Source: Tundrisphaera sp051175315 (GTDB lineage: Bacteria > Planctomycetota > Planctomycetia > Isosphaerales > Isosphaeraceae). Taken from it: DNA of 64,000 bases. Of this stretch, positions 49,058 to 57,464 are shown in pieces (position 1 is the first letter of the stretch; every line of letters starts with the position of its first letter). The notes below the pieces were generated by a model that saw nothing but the letters and a program-made list of their open reading frames with translations, made no database searches and was not told the origin of the DNA. The DNA lies in NCBI RefSeq assembly GCF_051175315.1, contig NZ_CP195100.1, forward strand, positions 4,836,001 through 4,900,000, read 5' to 3'. A program made the translations under genes and the position numbers.

Positions 49058-49705
49058 TCAGATCCCCAACTCGTCGACCCACCCGCGGAGGTGGCCCATC
49101 GCCCGCGCGACGGCCTCCACGTTGGGCGGGTCGTTGTGCCACCGGCTCACGCCCGACGGGTGGGGCAGGGGGAGGTAGCGGATCCCATCGACGACCCGCG
49201 CCGTGCCGACCACGGCGGCCAAAGACGGCACCGGCCCGAGGATCGTCCGGATCGCCAGCAGGCCGATTAAAAGGACGACCTCGGGATCGACCAGCGTCAC
49301 GACCTCGTCGAGCCAGGGCCGGCACAGGGCCCGCTCGGCCGGGGTGGGGAGCCGGTCCCCCTTCGCGCCCGGCAGCCGTCCGGGGTAGCAGCGGGTGACG
49401 GCGGCGAAGTGGATCTTCCGCCAGAAATCCTCGCGGGCGATCCCACCCAGCTCGAACCAGGCCCGCAATCGATCGCCCGACGGCCCGGTGAACGCCGGGA
49501 CGTCGTTGCTCCCCCTTAGGCCCGGGGCCTGCCCGATCAGGAGGATCCGCGGCCTCGGCACGCCGGGGTCGGGGTCGCGTGCGATCGGCACCGATTCCCG
49601 CTCGTCGAGGAACCCGGCGCGGTGGCACTTCCGGCACGCCCGGACCCGGGCATTGAACGCCCGGATCAACGACTGCGTCGGGTCTGATCCCGGATGAAAT
49701 TCCAT
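49058..49705 (-). CDS. Uracil-DNA glycosylase family protein, iron-sulfur type
   Basis: A 215-residue glycosylase of the UDG superfamily. ACRKCHRAGFLDER gives two Cys (CxxC) and TRCYPGRLPGAKG with ALCRPWLDEV two more, the layout of the [4Fe-4S] cluster of family 4/5 enzymes. Motif 1 is LLIGQAPGLRGSNDVPAFTG (GQAPG with the following acid replaced by neutral residues), and motif 2 is LPLPHPSGVSRW. The protein should remove uracil or related bases from DNA. Because the usual catalytic or water-activating residue after GQAPG is changed, I would not assign the exact family. Its promoter lies between it and the divergent membrane-protein gene. Confidence 0.88.
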   Translation of the reverse strand: MEFHPGSDPTQSLIRAFNARVRACRKCHRAGFLDERESVPIARDPDPGVPRPRILLIGQAPGLRGSNDVPAFTGPSGDRLRAWFELGGIAREDFWRKIHFAAVTRCYPGRLPGAKGDRLPTPAERALCRPWLDEVVTLVDPEVVLLIGLLAIRTILGPVPSLAAVVGTARVVDGIRYLPLPHPSGVSRWHNDPPNVEAVARAMGHLRGWVDELGI

Positions 49706-49822
49706 TCGGAATCACCTTGGTGGACGCTTTTCACGCATGTGGTACAAGTGTAAGATAAGGCGAGAGAGGATGCCGACCTCGGTATCCCTCGTCGGACGGT
49801 GATCTTGGCCCAGAGGATCTCG

Positions 49823-50281
49823 ATGAGACGTGTTTTCCTCGAATGGGCCCTGATCTTTGCCGTCGGGATGACTCTTTCGCTCACATCCCTCTGGGCAGTT
49901 TCCAGGTTCTTCGATCGAAGGATTTATCACCTGAGGATTCAGACTTCGCCGAGCCTGGGAGATCATTTTTACGTGATCGTGGGCGGCGGTGATCTCTCTT
50001 TATGCGACGATTTTGACTCGGATGCCTCCGGTAACATCCGACCCTACATCGTCGATCCACGGCGGATGATCGCTTCGGACATCCTCCGGGGAGATCGCGC
50101 CGGGCAATTCACGGTCCCCGGGATCGATCTGCATTATTATCGCTTGATGCCGGCCGGATCCGTGATCTGGTCGCTGAGGTTGTCTCTCCTATGGCCCTCA
50201 CTGATATCCCTGTCGGGTGCATTCGTCCTTCACTCGCGGCTGAAGAGGCTGCAGTCCCGTCTCGGGCGAGATTCCGCTTGA
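49823..50281 (+). CDS. Small membrane protein, 152 residues
   Basis: A protein of 152 residues with an N-terminal transmembrane helix (VFLEWALIFAVGMTLSLTSL), a polar middle part of about 75 residues (TSPSLGDHFYVIVGGGDLSL, then YIVDPRRMIASDILRGDR) and a C-terminal helix (SLRLSLLWPSLISLSGAFVL). AGAGGA 5 bases upstream supports ATG 49823 over the earlier GTG at 49799. GC is lower than in its neighbours. No family is recognised. Confidence 0.6.
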   Translation: MRRVFLEWALIFAVGMTLSLTSLWAVSRFFDRRIYHLRIQTSPSLGDHFYVIVGGGDLSLCDDFDSDASGNIRPYIVDPRRMIASDILRGDRAGQFTVPGIDLHYYRLMPAGSVIWSLRLSLLWPSLISLSGAFVLHSRLKRLQSRLGRDSA

Positions 50282-50349
50282 AACATCAGGCCGAGGCCCG
50301 AGTCGCTGCGTCGGTTCGGGCGGGCGCATCGCCCGACCTGTGCGGGAGG

Positions 50350-50643
50350 TCAAATCGCCGATGCGGCCAGCAGGCGGTCGAGCAGGACCGGGTTGATCAG
50401 GCCCCGGAACCGGACCTTGTCGTCGATCACCACGACCGGCGTCAGCCCCTCGAAGTTGCGGGCGAGGTCGGGGTCGGAGGCGATGTCGATCGTCTCCACG
50501 ACCAGCGCCGGGTGGCGCTCCTGGGCGTCCGCTAGGACGGCCAGGGCCTTGCGGCAGCAGTCGCAGCCGTCGCTCGTGTAGACGGTGGCGACCACGGCCT
50601 TGGTGGAAGGGGCGACGGCGACGGGGCGGGCGAGCAGGCTCAT
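50350..50643 (-). CDS. Glutaredoxin-like thioredoxin-fold protein with CDCC motif
   Basis: A 97-residue thioredoxin-fold protein: TVYTSDGCDCCRKALAVLAD carries Cys27, Cys29 and Cys30 in place of the usual CxxC, and FEGLTPVVVIDDKVRFRGLI gives the cis-proline (TPV) and the C-terminal strand. Such YTSxxCxCC forms appear in small redox proteins of unknown partner. The start overlaps the stop of the molybdopterin oxidoreductase gene as ATGA (minus strand), so it is the second gene of a coupled pair; a redox service to that enzyme is the simplest inference. Confidence 0.78.
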   Translation of the reverse strand: MSLLARPVAVAPSTKAVVATVYTSDGCDCCRKALAVLADAQERHPALVVETIDIASDPDLARNFEGLTPVVVIDDKVRFRGLINPVLLDRLLAASAI

Positions 50644-52727
50644 GATCGGTCCTCCGGGATCGCGCGGACGTCGACGAGGTTGTCGAAGAAGGTGGCCCCG
50701 CCCCCCATGTCGGTCAGGGCCGAGGACGTGGTGCAATTGGCGTTCCCGCCCCCCGGCACCAGCTTGTTCCAGTAGAGCCCGGTGGCCACCGCCACCCCCG
50801 GCCGCACCGAGCCCGCCAACGCGACCCGGGCCCGGAACCGGCCCCGGTCGTTGTAGACCTCGGCCCACTGGCCGTCCACCAGCCCCCGGCGGGCGGCGTC
50901 GGCCTCCGACATCTCGACGGTCGGGTCGCCGGCCGCCGCGCGATGGCTGGCGGAGTTGGCGAACGTCGAGTTGAGGAACTGGGGCCGGGGCGGGCTCAGC
51001 AGTTGGAGCGGGTACGACGCCGCCAGGTCGGGCCGGGTGGCCGGGTCCTCCAGGGGCGGGGTGTAGGTCGGCAACGGGTCGAGCCCGGCCGCCTCCATCG
51101 CCTCGGAGTAGAACTCGCACTTGCCCGAGGGGGTGGGGAAGCGCCCCTCGGCCAAAGGCAGGAACGGCGCGGGGATGCCCAGGCGGATCGAGGGCTCGTC
51201 GCGGAGCCGTTCCAGGGTGATTCCCTCCAGGTGGGGCCCGCCGTCCAGGGCCTCGCGGATCAGGGTCTCGTCGTCGGGGAACAGTTCGGGCTCGAACCCC
51301 AATCGCCCGGCCAGGGCGCGGAAGACGTCGGTGTTGGACCGGCACTCCCCCCGGGGGGCGATGCTCGGGGTGTTGAGCATGACGAAATGATGGCCGTAGG
51401 AGCCGTGGAGGTCGGGGTGCTCCAGTTGCGTGGTGGCGGGCAGGACGATGTCGGCGTAGTCCGCGGTGTCGGTGGCGAACTGCTCGTGGACGACCGTGAA
51501 CAGGTCCTCCCGCATCAACCCGGCGATCACCTTCGCCTGGTCGGGGGCCACGGCGGCGGGGTTGCAGTTGTAGACGTAGAGGGCCCGCACCGGAGGGCCG
51601 GGCAACTCGCCGGCCAGGGCCTCGGCCAGCTGGTTCATGTTGACGGTGCGGGTGCCGGCCGGGGAGAGGTCGGGCCGGGTCAGCCGGTCCATCGCGAAGT
51701 CGTAGGTGCCGCTGGTCGAGAGCAGGGCCCCGCCCCCGGCATGCTTCCAGGCCCCGACCACCGCCGGCAGGCAGGCGATGGTCCGCACGGCCATGCCGCC
51801 CCCCCGATGGCGCTGGAGGCCGTAGTTCAGGCGGATCAGGGACGGGTGCGACCCGGCATAGAGGCGGGCGAGATCCTCGATCGCCTGCGGCTCCAATCCC
51901 GTGATCGCCGCGACCCGATCGACCGGGTACTCCTCCAGGGCGCGGCGGCGGAGCTGGTCGGCGCCGACGGTGGCACGACTGAGGTAGTCCTCGTCGGCGA
52001 GCCCGTCGCGCCAGAGGACGTGCATCATCCCCAGGGCGAGCGCCGCGTCGGTGCCGGGGCGGGGCTGGATGTGGAGGTCGGACCGCGTGGCCGTGGGGCT
52101 GCGATAGGGGTCGATCGCCACCAGGGTCGCCCCGCGCTGGCGGGCCTTGACCATCAGGCTCCACAGGTGGCTGTTGGTGTGGGCGGTGTTCGACCCCCAG
52201 TTGAGGATCAGGCGGCAGTCGGCCGCCGCCATCGGGTCGGCCCCCGGGTTGCCCCGGCCCATCGTGTAGCCGTAGCCCGCCGCCCCGGCCGAGGCGCAGA
52301 TGGTCCGATCGAGCAGGCTGGCCCCCAGCCGGTGGAAGAACCGGCGGTCCAGGCTGCTCGCCTGGAGTTTGCCCATCGTCCCGTAGTAACTATAAGGAAG
52401 GATCGCCTGGGGCCCGTCGGCCGACCCGGCGATCGCCGCGAACTTCGCGGCGATCTCGTCGAGGGCCTCGTCCCAGCCGATCCGCCGGAACTGCTTCGAC
52501 CCCTTGGGGCCAACCCGGCGGAGCGGCGTTTCCAGGCGGTCGGGGCTGTACACCCGGTCGAGGTAGCGGGCCATCTTCTGGCACAGGAACCCCCGGGTGA
52601 ACGGGTGATCGGGGTCGCCCTTCAGTGCGACGGCGCGGCCCGCCTCCACCGTCACCAGCATCGAGCAGGTGTCCGGGCAATCCAGGGGGCACACCGCCTT
52701 CACCACCCGCGAGTCGTCGTCCGCCAC
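50640..52727 (-). CDS. Molybdopterin-dependent oxidoreductase, DMSO-reductase family
   Basis: A 695-residue cytoplasmic enzyme without Tat signal. The N-terminal VCPLDCPDTCSM (C13, C17, C21) with FLCQKM (C49) binds a [4Fe-4S] cluster. FRRIGWDEALDEIAAKFAAI, PYSYYGTMGKLQ, LILNWGSNTAHTNSH, LVAIDPYRSPTA and the C-terminal molydopterin-dinucleotide-binding domain (FLNSTFANSASHRAA, VEVYND-type phrase AEVYNDRGRF) fit the bis-MGD enzyme family. The residue giving the metal ligand cannot be set by eye. Its cofactor would be finished by MobA (1651-2286). The downstream glutaredoxin-like gene overlaps by ATGA. The substrate is unknown. Confidence 0.9.
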   Translation of the reverse strand: MADDDSRVVKAVCPLDCPDTCSMLVTVEAGRAVALKGDPDHPFTRGFLCQKMARYLDRVYSPDRLETPLRRVGPKGSKQFRRIGWDEALDEIAAKFAAIAGSADGPQAILPYSYYGTMGKLQASSLDRRFFHRLGASLLDRTICASAGAAGYGYTMGRGNPGADPMAAADCRLILNWGSNTAHTNSHLWSLMVKARQRGATLVAIDPYRSPTATRSDLHIQPRPGTDAALALGMMHVLWRDGLADEDYLSRATVGADQLRRRALEEYPVDRVAAITGLEPQAIEDLARLYAGSHPSLIRLNYGLQRHRGGGMAVRTIACLPAVVGAWKHAGGGALLSTSGTYDFAMDRLTRPDLSPAGTRTVNMNQLAEALAGELPGPPVRALYVYNCNPAAVAPDQAKVIAGLMREDLFTVVHEQFATDTADYADIVLPATTQLEHPDLHGSYGHHFVMLNTPSIAPRGECRSNTDVFRALAGRLGFEPELFPDDETLIREALDGGPHLEGITLERLRDEPSIRLGIPAPFLPLAEGRFPTPSGKCEFYSEAMEAAGLDPLPTYTPPLEDPATRPDLAASYPLQLLSPPRPQFLNSTFANSASHRAAAGDPTVEMSEADAARRGLVDGQWAEVYNDRGRFRARVALAGSVRPGVAVATGLYWNKLVPGGGNANCTTSSALTDMGGGATFFDNLVDVRAIPEDRS

Positions 52728-52814
52728 GGCGCATCCCCTCCCCGGTCCGCTCGTCCGCCCGCCGATCGCCCATTGTAGGCCCGCCGGGATCGCCCCGCCA
52801 ACCGAGGGTGCCCC

Positions 52815-53840
52815 TCACGGGTTGGAGGGCCAGCCCTTCGAGGTGGTTCGCTCGACGCCGTCCGGGCCGATGCGGAGGAACAGGGCCGAGGCGCCGGGGG
52901 TGGACTCGACCAGGGCCATCCCGCGCCCGGGGCCGAGGATGCAGGCGGCGGTGTCCAGCGCGTCGGCGGTCGTGCCGTCCGGGGCGATCACGGTGACGCT
53001 CCGGCGCTCGGTCAGGCCCAGGCCGGTGCGGGGGTCGACGACGTGGGAGTAGCGCACGCCGTCGATCTCGACGAACTGCTCGGCGTCGCCGGACGTGGAC
53101 ACGGCGGCGTCGCGGAGTTGGATCGTCGGCCCGGTCGCGTCGGACTCGACCGGCGACAGCGACGCCACGGAGATCGTCCAGCCGTCCTGGCCGGGCGGGG
53201 GCCCGGACACGACGATGTCGCCCGACCCGGCCACCAGGGCGCGGTCGATCCCCTCCCGCTTCAGCACAGCGATCGCCTCGCCCGAGGCGTATCCCTTGGC
53301 GATCGCCCCCAGGTCGAGCCTGGTCCCGGGGCGGGTGAGTTGGGCAGTCCGCGCGGTGGGATCGAGCCGGATCGTGTCGCCGCCGACCAGGTCCAGCGCT
53401 TTCCGCAGGAGGTCGGGGTCGGGCATCTTGCGGTCGCGGCGGGCCCGTCGCCAGAGCCGGACGGCCGGGCCGATGGTGATGTCCAGCGCCCCGTCGGACC
53501 GGTGGTAGAACTCCTCGGACCGCGCCAGGACGGCGAACAGGTCCGGGCCGACCGGCACCGGGGGGCCGCCGGCGCGGTCGCAGAGCCGCATCAATTCGCT
53601 GTCGGGGCGGTAGTCGCTGAGGGCGGCGTCCAGCTCGGCGATCCGGGCGAAGGCGAGCCTTGAGGCGCGAGTGGCGGCGGCCTCGTCGGGCGAGTAGAAT
53701 AGGACGCGAAACTCGGTCCCCATGTGGGGCTCGGCGAAGCTCCAGCGTCGTAACGGCGCGGGCCGATCCTCGCCCGCCCGGGCCGGGATCGTCGCGGCGA
53801 GCCCCACGGCGATCGCAGCCCAGAACCCCCGTCGGACCAT
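52815..53840 (-). CDS. apbE: FAD:protein FMN transferase ApbE
   Basis: A 341-residue exported flavin transferase. The signal peptide (GFWAAIAVGLAATIPARA) is followed by EPHMGTEFRVLFYS (family MGT), LDITIGPAVRLWRRA, RLDLGAIAKGYASGEAI, ALVAGSGDIVVSG, YSHVVDPRTGLGL and TTADALDTAACILG, which together form the FAD- and Mg-binding site. It moves FMN from FAD onto a Thr of periplasmic or membrane proteins such as NqrB/C or RnfG. No target is encoded nearby. It lies 87 bases upstream of the molybdopterin oxidoreductase gene in the same direction and is divergent to the FGE-like gene. Confidence 0.93.
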   Translation of the reverse strand: MVRRGFWAAIAVGLAATIPARAGEDRPAPLRRWSFAEPHMGTEFRVLFYSPDEAAATRASRLAFARIAELDAALSDYRPDSELMRLCDRAGGPPVPVGPDLFAVLARSEEFYHRSDGALDITIGPAVRLWRRARRDRKMPDPDLLRKALDLVGGDTIRLDPTARTAQLTRPGTRLDLGAIAKGYASGEAIAVLKREGIDRALVAGSGDIVVSGPPPGQDGWTISVASLSPVESDATGPTIQLRDAAVSTSGDAEQFVEIDGVRYSHVVDPRTGLGLTERRSVTVIAPDGTTADALDTAACILGPGRGMALVESTPGASALFLRIGPDGVERTTSKGWPSNP

Positions 53841-53930
53841 CGTCGATCCTCCCCTTTATATGCCCGCGGTCGACCGCCCCGGGGTTGCAGCCCCCGCGCC
53901 GCGCCGGCCGATCCCAGGAGATTACCACAC

Positions 53931-54986
53931 GTGCGCAGGATCCCGAAGCCTCGGCCCGCCGCCCTCCTCCTGCTGGCGGCGTTCGGCGTCGCCGCCCCGT
54001 CGGCCCGAGCCCAGGAGGCGCCCCCGACCGCCGAGACCGCGGCCCAGATGAAGCCCTACGTCCAGGACATCGCCGGCTCGAAGCTCAAGTTCGAGATGGT
54101 GCCGATCCCCGGCGGGACGTTCGTCCTGGGCAGCGGCGAGGACGAGGAGGACCGCAAGGAGGACGAGGGGCCGACCGTCAAGGTCGAGATCGCCCCGTTC
54201 TGGATGGGGGCCAAGGAGGTCACCTGGGACGAGTTCGACGAATACTGCTTCAGCCAGGACATCAAGCGCAAGGAACGCGCCGGGGTCGACCTCGCCAATC
54301 AATCCGAGGCCGAGAAGAAGGCCGACGCCTCGACCCGCCCGACCAAGCCCTACGCCGACATGACCTTCGGGCTGGGCCACGACGGCAACCCGGCGATCTG
54401 CATGACCCACCACTCGGCCATGGAATATTGCCGGTGGCTGTCGGCCAAGACCGGATTCAACTATCGCCTGCCGACCGAGGCGGAGTGGGAATACGCCTGC
54501 CGCGCCGGGTCCACCACCCCCTACAACTTCGGCAAGGACAAGGACAAGCTGGGCGACTATGCCTGGTACGTCGAGAACGCCCAGGGGCCGCAGAAGGGGG
54601 GGCAGAAGAAGCCCAACGCCTGGGGCCTGTATGACATGCACGGCAACGTCGCCGAGTGGTGCCTGGACTTCTACAAGCCCGACGCCTACGCCGAGTTCGC
54701 CAAGATGGGCGACCTGGCCACCCGGCCGGTGATCCTGCCCACGGCCAAGGAATATCCCTACGTCGCCCGGGGCGGGTCGTGGGACGACGACGCCGAGGAC
54801 CTCCGCTCGGCCAGCCGCAAGGTGTCCAACCGGGAGTGGTCGGTGCAGGACCCCCAGAGGCCCCAGAGCATCTGGTGGCACACCGACGCCACGTTCGTCG
54901 GGTTCCGGGTGGTCCGCCCGCTGGTCGAGCAGGAAAATCTGCTCGGGTTCCGGTCCCCGGTTGTGAAGGGGAAGGGCACCCGGTAG
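53931..54986 (+). CDS. Exported formylglycine-generating-enzyme (sulfatase-modifying factor) family protein
   Basis: A 351-residue protein. After a signal peptide (ALLLLAAFGVAAPSARAQ) the FGE-sulfatase fold is shown by FEMVPIPGGTFVLGSGEDEE, KEVTWDEFDEYC, YRLPTEAEWEYACRAGSTTP, GLYDMHGNVAEWCLDF and ARGGSWDDDAEDLRSASR. In these proteins without both catalytic Cys in the C-terminal part, the domain usually acts in binding or assembly and not in making formylglycine; I do not see the catalytic Cys pair. The GTG start at 53931 has AGGAG 10 bases upstream. The next gene, a Tat-exported oxidoreductase, begins 99 bases downstream and could share the transcript. Confidence 0.88.
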   Translation: MRRIPKPRPAALLLLAAFGVAAPSARAQEAPPTAETAAQMKPYVQDIAGSKLKFEMVPIPGGTFVLGSGEDEEDRKEDEGPTVKVEIAPFWMGAKEVTWDEFDEYCFSQDIKRKERAGVDLANQSEAEKKADASTRPTKPYADMTFGLGHDGNPAICMTHHSAMEYCRWLSAKTGFNYRLPTEAEWEYACRAGSTTPYNFGKDKDKLGDYAWYVENAQGPQKGGQKKPNAWGLYDMHGNVAEWCLDFYKPDAYAEFAKMGDLATRPVILPTAKEYPYVARGGSWDDDAEDLRSASRKVSNREWSVQDPQRPQSIWWHTDATFVGFRVVRPLVEQENLLGFRSPVVKGKGTR

Positions 54987-55085
54987 GCTGCGTGGTGAGC
55001 CGCCTTGCCGGCCTCGCCCGCTTCCGTCGTGCCTCCCCGCCCATCCCGTCCGCCACATAGACCGAAAACGTCCGGAGACCGTCTC

Positions 55086-56366
55086 ATGACCGATCCCGTC
55101 GGGAACACGAGCGCCTCGCGTCGCGACTTCCTCAGGACCTCCGCCCTGGCCGCCGCGGCGACCGGGCTGGTCGCCACGCCGTCGGTCCACGCGGCCGGCA
55201 GCGACATCATCCGGGTCGGCCTGGTCGGGTGCGGGGGCCGGGGCACCGGCGCCGCCGAGCAGTCGATCAACTCGTCGTCCAACGTCAAGCTGGTCGCCAT
55301 GGGCGACCTGTTCCGCGACCACCTGGCCAACGCCCGCGAGAAGCTGTCGCGGTTCGGCGACAAGGTGGAAGTGACCGACGACCGCTGCTTCGTCGGTTTC
55401 GACGCCTACCAGAAGGTGATCGACGCCGGCGTGGACCTGGTCATCCTGGCCACCCCGCCGGGCTTCCGCCCCGCCCACATCAAGGCCGTGGTCGACGCCG
55501 GCAAGCACCTCTTCACCGAGAAGCCGGTCGCCGTCGACGGCCCGGGCATCCGGATGGTCCTGGCCGCCGCCGAGAAGGCCAAGGAGAAGAACCTGGCCGT
55601 GGTCGCCGGCACCCAGCGCCGCCACCAGGCCGGCTACGTCGAGGCCATGAAGCGGATCCACGACGGCGCCATCGGCGACGTCCTGACCGCCCGCTGCTAC
55701 TGGAACCAGGGCGGCCTGTGGAAGCGCGACCGCCAGGAGTCGTGGTCCGACGTCGAGTGGCAGGTCCGCAACTGGCTCTACTTCACCTGGCTGTCCGGCG
55801 ACCACATCGTCGAGCAGCACGTCCACAACCTCGACGTGGTCAACTGGGCCATGGGCGCCCACCCGACCCGCGCCGTGGCCCTGGCCGGCCGCCAGGTCCG
55901 CACCTCGCCGGCCTATGGCAATGTCTTCGACCACTTCGCCGTGGATTATGAGTTCGCCAACGGCGCCCACAGCCTCAGCATGTGCCGCCAGATCGACGGC
56001 TGCGAGAACAACGTGTCCGAGTCGATCGTCGGCACCAAGGGGACCTTCGACCTCCGCCCCGGCCAGTACCGCCTGATCGGCGCCTCCGGCGCCCCGCTCC
56101 GGTTCAAGGGGGAGCGCAACCCCTACGAGCAGGAGCACATCGACATGGTCGAGAGCATCCGCTCGGGCAAGCCCCTCAACGAGCTGAAGACGGTCGCCGA
56201 GAGCACCCTGACGGCGATCATGGGCCGGATGTCCGCCTACACCGGCAAGGCCGTCACCTGGGAGCAGGCCCTCAACTCGGAGCTCAACACGATGCCCGAG
56301 AAGCTGGCCTTCGGCCCGATGCCGACCCCGCCCGTCGCCGTCCCCGGCGAGACCCCGTTCGTCTGA
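55086..56366 (+). CDS. Tat-exported Gfo/Idh/MocA family oxidoreductase
   Basis: A 426-residue protein with a twin-arginine signal (SRRDFLRTSALAAAATGLVA), then the Rossmann fold of the Gfo/Idh/MocA group: IRVGLVGCGGRGTGAA, VILATPPGFRPAHIKAVVDA and the hallmark LFTEKPVAVD (EKP). The C-terminal domain has HIVEQHVHNLDVVNWAMGAH, with the catalytic His region. It would oxidise or reduce a sugar or cyclitol with tightly bound NAD(P) in the periplasm, as is common for planctomycete members that act on diet polysaccharides. GGAG 9 bases before ATG 55086. A terminator follows before the ThuA gene. Confidence 0.92.
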   Translation: MTDPVGNTSASRRDFLRTSALAAAATGLVATPSVHAAGSDIIRVGLVGCGGRGTGAAEQSINSSSNVKLVAMGDLFRDHLANAREKLSRFGDKVEVTDDRCFVGFDAYQKVIDAGVDLVILATPPGFRPAHIKAVVDAGKHLFTEKPVAVDGPGIRMVLAAAEKAKEKNLAVVAGTQRRHQAGYVEAMKRIHDGAIGDVLTARCYWNQGGLWKRDRQESWSDVEWQVRNWLYFTWLSGDHIVEQHVHNLDVVNWAMGAHPTRAVALAGRQVRTSPAYGNVFDHFAVDYEFANGAHSLSMCRQIDGCENNVSESIVGTKGTFDLRPGQYRLIGASGAPLRFKGERNPYEQEHIDMVESIRSGKPLNELKTVAESTLTAIMGRMSAYTGKAVTWEQALNSELNTMPEKLAFGPMPTPPVAVPGETPFV

Positions 56367-56403
56367 TCCGACCGGCCCCGGCCGATCGCTCGCCGACCCC
56401 ACC

Positions 56404-56441
56404 GACGCCACGGGTCCCCACGATCGGGGGCCCGTGGCGTC
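56404..56441 (+). terminator. Hairpin after the Gfo/Idh/MocA gene
   Basis: Perfect 11-base arms (56404-56414, GACGCCACGGG; 56431-56441) with an inner CCCC/GGGG pairing, 38 bases after the stop at 56366. It may partly end the transcript before the ThuA gene that starts 33 bases later. Confidence 0.65.
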
Positions 56442-56474
56442 TTCGCGACCCCACCCCACCCGCGAGGCACACCC

Positions 56475-57371
56475 ATGACGCAACGATTCGGATGGATGGC
56501 GCTGGCCGCCCTGGCGGCGCTGGTCCCGGCCCCCGCCCCGGCGCAGGCCGAGGACGCCAAGATCGTCCTCGTCGCCGGCAAGCCCAGCCACGGCCCCGGC
56601 GACCACGAATTCAACGCCGGCTCCAAGCTGCTGGTCGACTGCCTCAAGCAGATCCCGGGCATCGACCCGGTCTTCGTCGCCGGCGGCTGGCCGGCCGACG
56701 AGTCCGTCTTCGACGGCGCCAGGGCGGTCGTCTTCTACATGGACGGCGGCAAGAACCACCCGATCATCCAGGGCGACCACCTCGACAAGATCCAGAAGCT
56801 GATGGACAAGGGCGTCGGGCTGGTGGCCATGCACTACGCCGTGGAGGTCCCCAGGGACCGCGGCGGCCCCGAGTTCCTCCGCTGGATCGGCGGCTACTAC
56901 GAGGACCGATTCTCGACCAACCCCCACTGGACGGCCGACGTCGCGACCCTGCCCGAGCACCCGATCACCCGGGGCGTGAAGCCGTTCGCGGTCAAGGACG
57001 AGTGGTACTACAACATCCGCTTCGCCCCCAAGGGGGAGGGCCCCGCCGTCACCCCGATTATCGTGGCCAGGCCCGACGAGGAGACCCGGCAGGGCAAGTC
57101 CTCCTCGCCGCGCGGCCCGTACCCCCACATCGTCGCCGACAAGGGCCGCGAGGAAGTGCTGGCCTGGGCCATCGAGCGCCCCGACGGCGGCCGGGGCTTC
57201 GGCTTCACCGGCGGCCACTCGCACAAGAACTGGGGCAACGACGACTTCCGCACCCTGGTCCTGAACGCGATCGCCTGGTCGGCCAAGGTGGACGTCCCCT
57301 CGCAGGGCTTCCACATCCCGGTGAGCGACGAGAAGCTCGCCCAGAATCTCGACCCCAAGGGCAAGAAGTAA
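56475..57371 (+). CDS. ThuA domain-containing exported protein
   Basis: A 298-residue exported protein of the ThuA (trehalose utilisation-like) family, a flavodoxin/glutamine-amidotransferase-like fold. The signal peptide (MALAALAALVPAPAPAQA) is followed by KIVLVAGKPSHGPGDHEFNA, FYMDGGKNHPIIQGDHLDKI, VGLVAMHYAVEVPRDRGGPE, and a C-terminal GFTGGHSHKNWGNDDFRTLV that is highly conserved in planctomycete members. The family is linked to sugar metabolism but its reaction is unproven. It lies beside a Gfo/Idh/MocA oxidoreductase, a pairing frequent in this phylum, and probably acts in the same pathway in the periplasm. Confidence 0.9.
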   Translation: MTQRFGWMALAALAALVPAPAPAQAEDAKIVLVAGKPSHGPGDHEFNAGSKLLVDCLKQIPGIDPVFVAGGWPADESVFDGARAVVFYMDGGKNHPIIQGDHLDKIQKLMDKGVGLVAMHYAVEVPRDRGGPEFLRWIGGYYEDRFSTNPHWTADVATLPEHPITRGVKPFAVKDEWYYNIRFAPKGEGPAVTPIIVARPDEETRQGKSSSPRGPYPHIVADKGREEVLAWAIERPDGGRGFGFTGGHSHKNWGNDDFRTLVLNAIAWSAKVDVPSQGFHIPVSDEKLAQNLDPKGKK

Positions 57372-57410
57372 TCGGACAACCGTCCGGGTAGGATGGAGAT
57401 CGGATCGCGC

Positions 57411-57438
57411 GGCCCGCTCCCACCCCGGGGCGGGCCGT
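57411..57438 (+). terminator. Probable terminator after the ThuA gene
   Basis: Perfect 8-base arms (57411-57418, CGGCCCGC; 57431-57438) with a 12-base loop, 40 bases after the stop at 57371 and before the DUF1559 gene. Weaker than the others in the window. Confidence 0.45.
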
Positions 57439-57464
57439 CCGGCCATCCACCCCGGGAGGTTGCC

